Source of the DNA: Paenibacillus sp. CF384
Lineage (GTDB): Bacteria > Bacillota > Bacilli > Paenibacillales > Paenibacillaceae
DNA: 64,000 nt
NCBI RefSeq assembly: GCF_900106745.1
Contig: NZ_FNNV01000008.1
Span: forward strand, 62,001 to 126,000
Direction of reading: 5' to 3'
This document shows positions 24,720 to 32,651 of the stretch, piece by piece; positions within the stretch are counted from its first letter, which is position 1; each line of letters opens with the position of its first letter. The translations under genes were made by a program, and so were the position numbers. The notes under the pieces were generated by a model, which made no database searches, had not been told where the DNA came from, and saw only the letters and a program-made list of their open reading frames with translations.

Positions 24720-26063
24720 TTGCAACCAATGGAGGCTATAGAAACAGGAACAGGAAAGCATCGTGTACAAGCAGTTTGGGGCACCATTCTTTCAACCCTA
24801 TTCATGGGTTTAGGTCAAATGTATAATCGTCAATTTGTAAAGGGAATCGTTTTTTTTCTCCTTGAGATTTATTTCATCCTAATCATGAGTCACCCCATCA
24901 TAAGAGGCATTATAGGCGTAATCACGCTTGGAGATCAGCCGCAGGTTAGAAGCCGAGGGCGTATTGTTACAATCGGGGATCATTCTATCTTTCTTCTCAT
25001 TACCGGGATCATTTGTATCATTACACTTGCTCTGTTCTTATTCGTGTACTATCTGAATATCCGGGACGCGCATGCAGTTGGCAAACGGCGAGAGGCTGGC
25101 TTGCACGTCAATTCTTTCAAAGAGATGGTTCTGAACATCAGGGAAAAAGGATTCCCATACATGTTGCTGATTCCTTCCATATTATTTACGGCTTTCTTAA
25201 CCATATTGCCCTTACTATTCGGCGTTCTGATTGCGTTTACGAATTACTCCGGTCCCGATCATCTTCCTCCCAAAAACCTTGTGAGCTGGACGGGTCTGGA
25301 TACCTTCAGAGATTTGATTACGCTGAAATCATGGAGCCAAACCTTCTATGGCGTATTTGCATGGACGATTGTATGGGCAGTAATCTCAACTGTGACAACG
25401 TTCGGTGTTGGATTGCTATATGCTCTGATGATTAACTATCGGAAAATAAGATTCAAGAAATTTTGGCGGGGCATTCTGATTCTGCCGTGGGCAATTCCAA
25501 CGTTCATCTCGTTGCTCATTTTCCGTAATATCTTCAACGGAGCATTCGGTCCATTGAACCAATATCTGAAGATGTTGTCTATCAGTCCAATTCCTTGGCT
25601 TTCCGATCCGATATGGACGAAAACGGCCATCGTCATTACGAATATTTGGGTTGGTTTTCCGTTCTGGCTCATTCTCATGTCGGGCGTGTTGACGGGGATT
25701 GACAAGGAACTCTATGAAGCTGCGGAAATAGACGGAGCATCTACGCTAAACAAGTTCAAATCCATTACGTTACCGCTTGTCATGTTCTCAACGCTGCCTC
25801 TGCTGATCATGTCTTTCGCCGGAAATATTAATAATTTCAATATCATTTACCTGCTTAATACGGGTGGTCCGGTAGACAGTAAGTACAGCTACGCAGGCTC
25901 AACTGACATCTTGATCAGTTGGATCTACAAATTGACCTTAGACAATAGCAAGTTTAATGTAGCTTCAGCTGTATCTATTATTGTTTTCATCATAATTGCG
26001 GTACTGTCGATTTGGAATTTCCGAAGAACGAAAGTCTTTAAGGAAGAGGATATGCTGTCATGA
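24720..26063 (+). CDS. Sugar ABC transporter permease (MalF/MdxF type)
   Basis: The 447-residue protein has an extra N-terminal region with two to three membrane segments before the six-segment ABC permease core, as in MalF/MdxF proteins. The EAA loop that contacts the ATPase is present (Y-E-A-A-E-I-D-G-A-S-T-L-N-K-F). It pairs with the MalG-type protein encoded next. Start TTG 24720 follows AAGGTGAT. The stop codon overlaps the next start by 4 nt. Confidence 0.87.
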   Translation: MQPMEAIETGTGKHRVQAVWGTILSTLFMGLGQMYNRQFVKGIVFFLLEIYFILIMSHPIIRGIIGVITLGDQPQVRSRGRIVTIGDHSIFLLITGIICIITLALFLFVYYLNIRDAHAVGKRREAGLHVNSFKEMVLNIREKGFPYMLLIPSILFTAFLTILPLLFGVLIAFTNYSGPDHLPPKNLVSWTGLDTFRDLITLKSWSQTFYGVFAWTIVWAVISTVTTFGVGLLYALMINYRKIRFKKFWRGILILPWAIPTFISLLIFRNIFNGAFGPLNQYLKMLSISPIPWLSDPIWTKTAIVITNIWVGFPFWLILMSGVLTGIDKELYEAAEIDGASTLNKFKSITLPLVMFSTLPLLIMSFAGNINNFNIIYLLNTGGPVDSKYSYAGSTDILISWIYKLTLDNSKFNVASAVSIIVFIIIAVLSIWNFRRTKVFKEEDMLS

Positions 26064-26905
26064 TGACGAGAAAAACGTCGCTTATGGAAGTCGTAACACT
26101 GTCGGCCATTTACATTGTTTTAGCCATTACCGTCATACTGGTTGTTTACCCTGTCGCTTGGATTATATCCGGTTCCTTGAATCCCGGTGACAGCTTATAT
26201 GCTAGCACGTTCATTCCTAAGGGGATTACATTGGAGCACTTTAGACATCTGTTTACGGAAACGCCGTATTGGCTCTGGTTCAAGAACACATTGATGATTG
26301 CCTTCTTCAATATGATTCTTTCTACGGTGCTGATTGTGACCGCCGCCTACGCGTTTTCGAGGTTTCGGTTTCCCGGCCGCCGTTACGGATTAATGACGAT
26401 GCTTGTGCTTCAAATCTTTCCTAGCTTTATGGGCATGATCGCCATCTACATTCTGCTGCTGCAGATCAATTTATTGGACAATCTATGGGGACTGATTCTC
26501 GTATATGCCGGGGGCTCTATTCCGTTCAACGCCTGGCTGGTAAAAGGATATTTTGACGGCTTGCCCCGCAGTTTGGAGGAAGCAGCCAAGATCGACGGGG
26601 CATCCAACACGAAAGTGTTTACGAAGATCATGCTGCCGATGTCGGTACCGATTCTCGTATTCGTAGCGGTCAGTAATTTCATTGGTCCATGGATGGATTT
26701 TATATTTGCAAGACTTGTCATACGCTCGCCCGAGAACAAGACTCTCGCAATTGGTCTGTTTGAATTGATTAGCGATCGCTCGAATACGGAGTTCTCTACA
26801 TTTGCGGCCGGAGCCGTGCTCGTTGCCGTTCCCATCACCATCATTTTCTTAATGCTTCAGAAGTACATGGTGGAGGGTTTGAAGGCAGGAGCTAATAAAG
26901 GGTAA
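26060..26905 (+). CDS. Sugar ABC transporter permease (MalG type)
   Basis: This 281-residue permease has six membrane segments and the EAA motif (L-E-E-A-A-K-I-D-G-A-S-N-T-K-V-F). It forms the heterodimeric channel with the preceding protein and starts within its stop codon (ATGA overlap). No ABC ATPase gene lies in the operon; carbohydrate importers of this class in Bacillota usually share an MsmX-type ATPase encoded elsewhere. Confidence 0.88.
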   Translation: MMTRKTSLMEVVTLSAIYIVLAITVILVVYPVAWIISGSLNPGDSLYASTFIPKGITLEHFRHLFTETPYWLWFKNTLMIAFFNMILSTVLIVTAAYAFSRFRFPGRRYGLMTMLVLQIFPSFMGMIAIYILLLQINLLDNLWGLILVYAGGSIPFNAWLVKGYFDGLPRSLEEAAKIDGASNTKVFTKIMLPMSVPILVFVAVSNFIGPWMDFIFARLVIRSPENKTLAIGLFELISDRSNTEFSTFAAGAVLVAVPITIIFLMLQKYMVEGLKAGANKG

Positions 26906-26935
26906 ATAATAACTTAGCAAAGGAAGATGTATGCA

Positions 26936-27667
26936 ATGAAAGCTATGATTACAGGAAATAACGGAGCAGTGGCGCCGTATGTGAACAGAGAGCTCAAGTC
27001 TAAAGGTATTGATGTCACGGTCTGGAATCGTGAATTAGTAGGCATCGATAACGAAGAAGAGGTATATCGGTTCATAGAAGAGACGAAACCGGATATTTTC
27101 TTCCACATTGCAACCGGTCCTATTGAATGGTTGACGTATATCGCTAAAGCCACGAAGAAACTGGGTGTAAAACTTGTGTTCACTAGCACGGTTTCGGTGT
27201 ATTCGGAGGACAAAACGGGGCCTTATACGCCTGAGAGCATTCCTGACGCGGAAAATAGCTACGGCGTTTATAAGATTCAATGCGAGAAACTGCTGAAGGA
27301 GTTATATCCAGAAGCTTATATTCTTCGGCTAGGCTGGCAAATCGGTTCCGAAACCGGATCCAACAATATGTTTGATTTCCTATGCCGGGGCCAACAGGAG
27401 AAGGGATGCATCGAGGCCAGCTCGCAATGGTATCCTTCCTGCAGCTTTCTGGAGGAAACCGCAGCAGCGGTCGTGGACATCGCCCTGAATGATGAAAGCA
27501 ACACGTACCTGCTGAATTCGAATCGCAAATACTCGTTCTATGATATTGTTCTCTATTTGAAAGAACTGCACCAACAGGACTGGAAGGTTGTCGAGACGAA
27601 TGCTTTAGTCCGGGATGATCGGATGTTTGATGACCGTATTAATATGAAACCGTTTGATTTCTCTTAG
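26936..27667 (+). CDS. NAD-dependent epimerase/RmlD-like sugar reductase
   Basis: The 243-residue protein is an extended short-chain dehydrogenase of the RmlD (dTDP-4-dehydrorhamnose reductase) type: N-terminal nucleotide-binding I-T-G-N-N-G-A-V-A, a T-S-T-V-S-V-Y segment, and the catalytic Y-G-V-Y-K about residue 110. It is shorter than canonical RmlD (about 280-300). As the last member of the transport operon it may modify the imported sugar. ATG 26936 has better spacing from AAGGAAG than ATG 26927. Confidence 0.7.
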   Translation: MKAMITGNNGAVAPYVNRELKSKGIDVTVWNRELVGIDNEEEVYRFIEETKPDIFFHIATGPIEWLTYIAKATKKLGVKLVFTSTVSVYSEDKTGPYTPESIPDAENSYGVYKIQCEKLLKELYPEAYILRLGWQIGSETGSNNMFDFLCRGQQEKGCIEASSQWYPSCSFLEETAAAVVDIALNDESNTYLLNSNRKYSFYDIVLYLKELHQQDWKVVETNALVRDDRMFDDRINMKPFDFS

Positions 27668-27707
27668 AACGTGATCAGCTAGATACGGTAAGACGTGAAA
27701 ATGCTGG

Positions 27708-27752
27708 AATGCTGAAATGCCATTCGCTCGAATGGTATTTCAGCATTTTTTA
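27708..27752 (+). terminator. Rho-independent terminator of the sugar operon
   Basis: A 19-nt arm (27708-27726, AATGCTGAAATG...) pairs with 27729-27747 (...TATTTCAGCATT) followed by TTTTTT. Very stable. Confidence 0.9.
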
Positions 27753-27830
27753 TTTTAGAAAAAGCTTCAAGAAGGAAATCCCAGAAAAAACCAGAATAGT
27801 AGCATACAGCTGACAAAGGGGAGCGAAACC

Positions 27831-28472
27831 ATGAAAAAGTACATACTCTTCGATCATGATGGTGTTCTGGTGGATACGGAATTCTGGTATTACAAAGCGG
27901 GAGAACGCGCGCTGGCTGACATTGGATTTACCTTGGATAAAGCACAATACCTACATGACATGACCCAGACATGGGGCACTTGGTCCCAAGCTCGAGCGGC
28001 AGGTATTGATGAACAGACCATTAGCAAGCAGCGTGAGGCCCGGAATGTCTATTATCAGGAATATCTCAGAACAGAAGCCATAGAGATTGAAGGCGTAGTT
28101 GAAACGCTAGCAGAACTGTCAAAGTATGTCCGCATGGCCATCGTGACGACTGCCAAACGTGCGGATTTTCAACTTATTCATGAAAAGCGCCAGATCAGAC
28201 CATTCATGGATTTCGTCCTTGTTCGCGAAGACTACGAGCACACCAAGCCGCACCCGGAACCATACTTGACCGCCCTAAAGCGCTTCGGAGCTGCCAAAGA
28301 AGAAACCCTGATTGTAGAGGATTCAAACAGAGGGTTGAACGCAGCCGTGGCGGCTGGTATTGACTGTGCTATCGTCCATAACGAATTTACAAAAACACAT
28401 GACTTCTCACGGGCCAGCTATCGCATCAAGGCTTTGATTGAACTAAAGGACATTATTTTACGGGTAGATTAA
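27831..28472 (+). CDS. HAD-superfamily sugar phosphatase / phosphoglucomutase-like
   Basis: The 213-residue HAD protein has the motif I aspartates D8-x-D10 (F-D-H-D-G-V-L-V-D-T-E), motif II in V-T-T-A-K-R, the motif III lysine in T-K-P-H-P-E-P-Y and motif IV V-E-D-S-N-R-G-L. An alpha-helical cap lies between I and II, as in beta-phosphoglucomutase and sugar-phosphate phosphatases. It is separated from the sugar operon by a strong terminator, so a role in the same pathway is only suggestive. The start is ATG 27831, after AAAGGGGAGCG. Confidence 0.8.
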   Translation: MKKYILFDHDGVLVDTEFWYYKAGERALADIGFTLDKAQYLHDMTQTWGTWSQARAAGIDEQTISKQREARNVYYQEYLRTEAIEIEGVVETLAELSKYVRMAIVTTAKRADFQLIHEKRQIRPFMDFVLVREDYEHTKPHPEPYLTALKRFGAAKEETLIVEDSNRGLNAAVAAGIDCAIVHNEFTKTHDFSRASYRIKALIELKDIILRVD

Positions 28473-28612
28473 GATAAGGAAAAACTTTACAACAGAACAA
28501 GTGTTCTCTATACTAAAAGGGAACCATACCCAAATAAGGTCGTCAGGACCAATAGGCATCTCGGCATCTATTAGAGTGAACTCACAAACAGATTATAAAA
28601 GGAGCTGTCATT

Positions 28613-29539
28613 TTGACTTCAAACGAATCGAATAGAAGAGGCGAATTTGGATTAACATTCCCTGTACGTCTAGTATCCGATGTTAGAAAGTCTCAGGAAT
28701 GGTATCGCAATGTGCTGCAATGTCACGACATCAGCGGCTATGGACATGCAACTCGGGGAGACGGGGGAGGCATGGGGCTTATTGTCGTCACTGCCGCTTC
28801 GCCAGATCATATTCGCCCGAACGCAGTTGCACAGAAGCACAAGGATGAGCCGGCGGAAGCGGCAAGCTCGGAGTATGGCTGTGATTCCTTGATTGAGGTC
28901 GCGTGGGATAACCTGGAATACATAGTCGAGGAAGTACGCAGCAGAGGCGGAAAAATAACGGTAGAGCCTTATGAATACACTCACGAAGGATGGTTTCATA
29001 AGAAAGCGCATATTGCCGATTATGACGGATATAACATCGTTTTGAGCGCCAATCGGTCGCAGACGGACGAATCGACTTCGCACCAGCCAGAAGATAAGTT
29101 TATGAAGACGATTCAAGTTCGCCTCGTTTCCGATTTGAAGAAGTCATTGGACTGGTACAAGAACGTACTGGGATGCGACGAGGTGAATGACTACGGGTAC
29201 GCCAGACGGGGAGATCCAGACGTGCCGTATCCTGTAATGGAAGTGATTTTGCAGCAGGCAGTATCTCCGCAAGATGTGCATCCGAATGCGTTGTCCGCTA
29301 AAGTTAGAGGCGTTGAAGGTTTGTGGGAAGGTCCCGATGAACCTTGGGATACTTTTGTTCATGTGCCGTGGGATGATGTGAAGCTTATCGTTGAAGAGGT
29401 TAGAGCCAGAGGCGGTATAATCGGGTCGGAACCGATTGAATTTCACGGAGATGAATGGGACTCTATAAACGCGCAAATTGTGGACTTGGATGGATACAGC
29501 ATTTTTCTTGGAGGCATGAGAGGGAAAGATGAAGCCTAA
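28613..29539 (+). CDS. Two-domain VOC protein
   Basis: The 308-residue protein carries two VOC domains in tandem, about 10-150 and 158-303, each beginning with a near-identical pattern (V-R-L-V-S-D-V-R-K-S-Q-E-W-Y and V-R-L-V-S-D-L-K-K-S-L-D-W-Y). The internal similarity shows duplication and fusion. VOC proteins are metal-dependent dioxygenases, isomerases or binding proteins; the substrate is unknown. TTG 28613 has AAAGGAGCTG 8 nt upstream. A single-domain VOC gene follows only 15 nt later. Confidence 0.78.
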   Translation: MTSNESNRRGEFGLTFPVRLVSDVRKSQEWYRNVLQCHDISGYGHATRGDGGGMGLIVVTAASPDHIRPNAVAQKHKDEPAEAASSEYGCDSLIEVAWDNLEYIVEEVRSRGGKITVEPYEYTHEGWFHKKAHIADYDGYNIVLSANRSQTDESTSHQPEDKFMKTIQVRLVSDLKKSLDWYKNVLGCDEVNDYGYARRGDPDVPYPVMEVILQQAVSPQDVHPNALSAKVRGVEGLWEGPDEPWDTFVHVPWDDVKLIVEEVRARGGIIGSEPIEFHGDEWDSINAQIVDLDGYSIFLGGMRGKDEA

Positions 29540-29554
29540 TATATGGGAGTGTTC

Positions 29555-29959
29555 ATGATGACGGATATTATTATCGATGGTTCTTCATTTGTCTTGTTAA
29601 TTAAGAGTTTAGAGCAAACGGTTCAGTTTTATTCCGAGCTAGGCTTCAACTATGAAGTGATCGGCGATAAGGTGCTTCACCACCATGTTTCGAGAGGAAA
29701 ACTGACTCTCATCCTTGTTGAAGCTAAACAAGAAGATGAGGTGAACCCTATCAGTTCCAGATACGAGGAACAATATTTTGATGTATATTGTTATACGAAT
29801 GCCGTAGATTTGATAGCTCAAGAAGTTATGGATAGAAATATAACCATCACTAGAGATCCGAATTACACCAATCATTGGAGCGAGTTTACATTCCGAGATC
29901 CTAACGGCTATCAAATTACCGTTGGCGGAGGCGTTGTAAATAAAGAACTTATTTCGTAA
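29555..29959 (+). CDS. Single-domain VOC protein
   Basis: This protein of about 134 residues has one VOC domain (S-L-E-Q-T-V-Q-F-Y-S-E-L-G-F near the start and F-T-F-R-D-P-N-G-Y-Q-I-T near the end). It is probably co-transcribed with the two-domain VOC gene, given the short gap. GGGAGTG upstream favours ATG 29555 or 29558 over ATG 29543. It may pair with its neighbour or act alone; function is unknown. Confidence 0.72.
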   Translation: MMTDIIIDGSSFVLLIKSLEQTVQFYSELGFNYEVIGDKVLHHHVSRGKLTLILVEAKQEDEVNPISSRYEEQYFDVYCYTNAVDLIAQEVMDRNITITRDPNYTNHWSEFTFRDPNGYQITVGGGVVNKELIS

Positions 29960-29971
29960 TAAACTCGGGAT

Positions 29972-30040
29972 TTTAACAAACGGGTACGATAGCACGACTA
30001 AGAACAGGCTGCCGATGACTATTGGCGGTCTGTTCTACTA
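29972..30040. repeat. Dispersed hairpin repeat
   Basis: Left unit CAAACGGGTACGATAGCACGA, then AGAACAG...TGCC (30001 onward) pairing with GGCG..CTGTTCT (ending 30036). It closes the VOC transcription unit. Confidence 0.75.
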
Positions 30041-30093
30041 CGTCAGCCTGTACAATCATTTTGCCTAATATAAAGGATTGGTGGTGTCTAGTT

Positions 30094-30747
30094 ATGGGGA
30101 ATAGTGCAACAGAATTAAGATTATCCGTAAGAAAATATAATGCTGAATCAGATTTGCATATTAATATCGTTCCAGAAAGAACAGCATTTCTGTTAGTTGA
30201 TTGTGATGAATCATCGGCTGATCAACATGTAGTTGAGAACGAGATATACACGGCACTTAGCATTGCCAGGGAGTCGGGTATGAAGGTTGTTTATTTGTTC
30301 AACGCTATTCATGGAGTTGGGGGATCTAATGATGTAACAACTAGAATTCATGGAATAGACTTTCTTGAAAATAGTTGGAAACCTTTGATTCCTACATTCA
30401 ATCCGCTCATACAACCGCTCGATAATGAGGCAGTTATTCCAAAATCACATAAAGATGGATTTAACGGTACTTTACTCGATTACTATCTGAAAACATGGAA
30501 TGTAGATACGATAATTGCTGTAGGATTCAGCATAAAATCATGTCTATTTCATACCTGCATAGGTGCGCGTCATAATAATTATCGTGTTGTAATGTTGAGA
30601 GATTGTACGAATTCGAGTGAATTCCCAGACACGAGAGATAGTAGTATTGCTGAAGGAGGTTGGATGAGGTTTGTTTTCTTAAGAATGTATGAAACCGATA
30701 TTGGCTATACTTCAACTTCGGCAGATTTAAAGAAGGCTTTGGACTAA
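30094..30747 (+). CDS. Isochorismatase-like cysteine hydrolase
   Basis: The 217-residue protein fits the cysteine hydrolase (isochorismatase/nicotinamidase) superfamily. It has Asp36 in F-L-L-V-D-C-D, a lysine in V-I-P-K-S-H-K-D-G-F, and Cys150 in G-F-S-I-K-S-C at the nucleophile position. The superfamily cleaves amides (pyrazinamide/nicotinamide, ureidoacrylate, carbamoylsarcosine) or isochorismate ethers; the substrate here is not evident. The methionine at 30094 is chosen as start since the open frame upstream lies in repeat sequence. The ribosome binding site (GGTGGTG) is modest. Confidence 0.72.
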   Translation: MGNSATELRLSVRKYNAESDLHINIVPERTAFLLVDCDESSADQHVVENEIYTALSIARESGMKVVYLFNAIHGVGGSNDVTTRIHGIDFLENSWKPLIPTFNPLIQPLDNEAVIPKSHKDGFNGTLLDYYLKTWNVDTIIAVGFSIKSCLFHTCIGARHNNYRVVMLRDCTNSSEFPDTRDSSIAEGGWMRFVFLRMYETDIGYTSTSADLKKALD

Positions 30748-30817
30748 CAGAGCACGATTGTTTCCCGCGGCAATCGCCCAGCCAGCTTACAGCGTTTCAT
30801 TTATTGGAGGAGTTTAG

Positions 30818-31192
30818 TTGAATTTCATTACAAAACAAGCTATTGAAAGTCTTAGTGAAAAGTTACGACTTCCAAAATTAGACCCAAATTATCAGGATTG
30901 GGAATTTGAAGTTGCCGATTCACGTAGAGTGAACGAATTAATCTCATTCTATGAATCTGCTGTACTGGACCAAGATGAAAAATTCGCTCTGATGAGTTTG
31001 ATCATCTCATCTTTTGATGACGCCATTAGAGAAGCTAGAGAACAGCATGGAACCTGGGATAGTATAAAAAAGCATTTGATTCGCGATATGGTTTTGCACA
31101 AGAATACAATTTTATATTGGTCGTTATTGGAAGAAGAGTTTGAAGACTATATTTGTATTACACCTTATATGCGGCAAATTATTATGAATTGA
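30818..31192 (+). CDS. Hypothetical protein, immunity-like size
   Basis: A 124-residue acidic, mostly helical protein with no signal peptide. TTG 30818 is well supported by GGAGGAG 6 nt upstream. It contains F-A-L-M-S-L-I-I-S-S-F-D-D-A and a C-terminal W-S-L-L-E-E-E-F-E-D-Y. The sequence style recalls small orphan immunity proteins, but no family can be named with confidence. Confidence 0.55.
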   Translation: MNFITKQAIESLSEKLRLPKLDPNYQDWEFEVADSRRVNELISFYESAVLDQDEKFALMSLIISSFDDAIREAREQHGTWDSIKKHLIRDMVLHKNTILYWSLLEEEFEDYICITPYMRQIIMN

Positions 31193-31252
31193 AGATACAA
31201 TGTCACAATTTTGTATATGTTAGTTTTTGGTTAATAAGGAGGGTGTTGTATC

Positions 31253-31660
31253 ATGGAAGTGTGGGTTCCGTATGAGAAAGTTAGAAATCATCCTCCGGAT
31301 TTTAGAAATAAGTATCGGATTTATTCCGAAGAAGAAGGCGGAAGAAAGCATCCTGTGTTCCAGGGATTGCGTTGTGATTTTTCATATGACGGAGACGACA
31401 TCAAAGAGACGGGCATATTTGCAATTCATCCTGAATTTGAAGATGAATACGGAAACATTATTCTTGACAGAAATCTTCCTGTTCCTATACAAGGCACTGC
31501 AAAAATGTGGATACTATTGCCCCAGATGAGACGCCAAGTACATATAAATCGAATTAAAATAGGAGTCATCGGTTATTTCATGGCGGGCCCAAGAAGGCAG
31601 GGACAAGTCGAAGTGATTGAAATTCTTGCTTTAAACACGAATGCAGAGACGTTAAGCTAA
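31253..31660 (+). CDS. Hypothetical protein with an EF-Tu-barrel-like segment
   Basis: The 135-residue protein has a good AAGGAGGGTG ribosome binding site. The segment E-E-E-G-G-R-K-H-P-V-F-Q-G-L-R-C-D-F resembles the third-domain motif of elongation factor Tu (E-E-G-G-R-x-x-P-F-F-x-x-Y-R-P-Q-F), which suggests a small stand-alone beta barrel. There is no GTPase domain. Function is unknown; this may belong to a family annotated only as elongation-factor-Tu-related. Confidence 0.55.
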   Translation: MEVWVPYEKVRNHPPDFRNKYRIYSEEEGGRKHPVFQGLRCDFSYDGDDIKETGIFAIHPEFEDEYGNIILDRNLPVPIQGTAKMWILLPQMRRQVHINRIKIGVIGYFMAGPRRQGQVEVIEILALNTNAETLS

Positions 31661-31752
31661 ATGAAATCCTTATTTTGTGGAGACTCTCGATGGACTAAAA
31701 CAAATCGTAAATCATTATGGGGAACTGAAAGGAATACAACGAAAAGACCGCT

Positions 31753-31800
31753 TTTAAAACACAAACAGGCTGCCGTCAAGCAGCCTGTTTGTGTTTTAAA
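31753..31800. terminator. Perfect 21-bp bidirectional hairpin
   Basis: The arms 31753-31773 (TTTAAAACACAAACAGGC...) and 31780-31800 are exact complements around a 6-nt loop. It shares the ACAGGCTGC core of the dispersed repeat. It separates two convergent genes, and the minus-strand gene's stop codon (31776-31778) lies in its loop. Confidence 0.85.
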
Positions 31801-32651
31801 TCCACTAACAGCGCATGGAGCTGTTCTGTGGCGAGCCCGTGAAGCACTAACCGGAATCCCGCGCGTAGCGTAGAGAGCGGCACCATCGGGTGCTTATTGT
31901 TAATTAATGCCAGCCTGTCATTGCTTCCGATCACTTTGGAGGCTAGGATCCCGATCGTTTCGTCGAGTTGCAAAGAATTCGTAGCCCTCCAGAAATCGTT
32001 GTCTGTAAGAAAGAACTGATAAACTGGAGTGAAACACTCGATCGCCGTCATGAGATCAAGAAAATTGGACCAGCGGTCAGGCATTTTTGCAATAGGGAGG
32101 GGGCTTGTAGTGATGGCATTAAAATTAAGCCGTTCCTGTTTGGTCACTTCAATGTTTTTCTCACGGAGTTGCGTATTTAAATTAATAATAAAATTGTATA
32201 AATTGAGGTCGTGAATGAGAAACAGATCGTCCTTAACCGGTTCAAGATTTGTCGGTTTCAGAGGGTTCAGCTCGATATGGACGCCTGGAATGTTGTCACG
32301 GATGAACTGAAGGATTTCGGAACCTAGATAGAAATGACGAAGAATCATATGATTGGCGTCCGGACTCACAAACGTTCGCATGCCCGAGTACAAGAAACGA
32401 TGCAGTATCTTAGATGAGGTAAATGCTTTCGGGAAAATGATTTTATAGAGCTGGAAAAGGATGATCATCAACCGAGAAATCGGTCTCAAAATTGGAAGCA
32501 AAAATTGTCTGGATTTACTGGAGCAGTCCTTTAAATAAGAGGCTTTCGCATCTTCATTAAACGGAATGCTTTGATCAAGATAGAAGGCTAGAAACGGATT
32601 AGGGTCTTTATTATCATGCTGCATGTTCTTGAAATAATCCGCATGACTCAT
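31776..32651 (-). CDS. Uncharacterised partner of the synthase III fusion protein
   Basis: The 291-residue protein has a hydrophobic stretch (about 50-72, L-L-P-I-L-R-P-I-S-R-L-M-I-I-L-F) that could be amphipathic or membrane-associated, an A-N-H-M-I-L-R-H-F-Y-L-G-S-E segment, and no recognised catalytic motif. Its start codon overlaps the stop of the synthase III/haem-oxygenase-like gene (ATGA), so the pair is translationally coupled and presumably acts together. It may belong to a domain family of unknown function that accompanies such synthases; this could not be verified here. The last codons run into the 21-bp hairpin. Confidence 0.6.
   Translation of the reverse strand: MSHADYFKNMQHDNKDPNPFLAFYLDQSIPFNEDAKASYLKDCSSKSRQFLLPILRPISRLMIILFQLYKIIFPKAFTSSKILHRFLYSGMRTFVSPDANHMILRHFYLGSEILQFIRDNIPGVHIELNPLKPTNLEPVKDDLFLIHDLNLYNFIINLNTQLREKNIEVTKQERLNFNAITTSPLPIAKMPDRWSNFLDLMTAIECFTPVYQFFLTDNDFWRATNSLQLDETIGILASKVIGSNDRLALINNKHPMVPLSTLRAGFRLVLHGLATEQLHALLVDLKHKQAA

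Noticed and set aside
24959-25435. A 140-codon plus-strand frame inside the MalF-type gene
   Set aside because: Out-of-frame shadow of a well-defined permease gene with no start signal.
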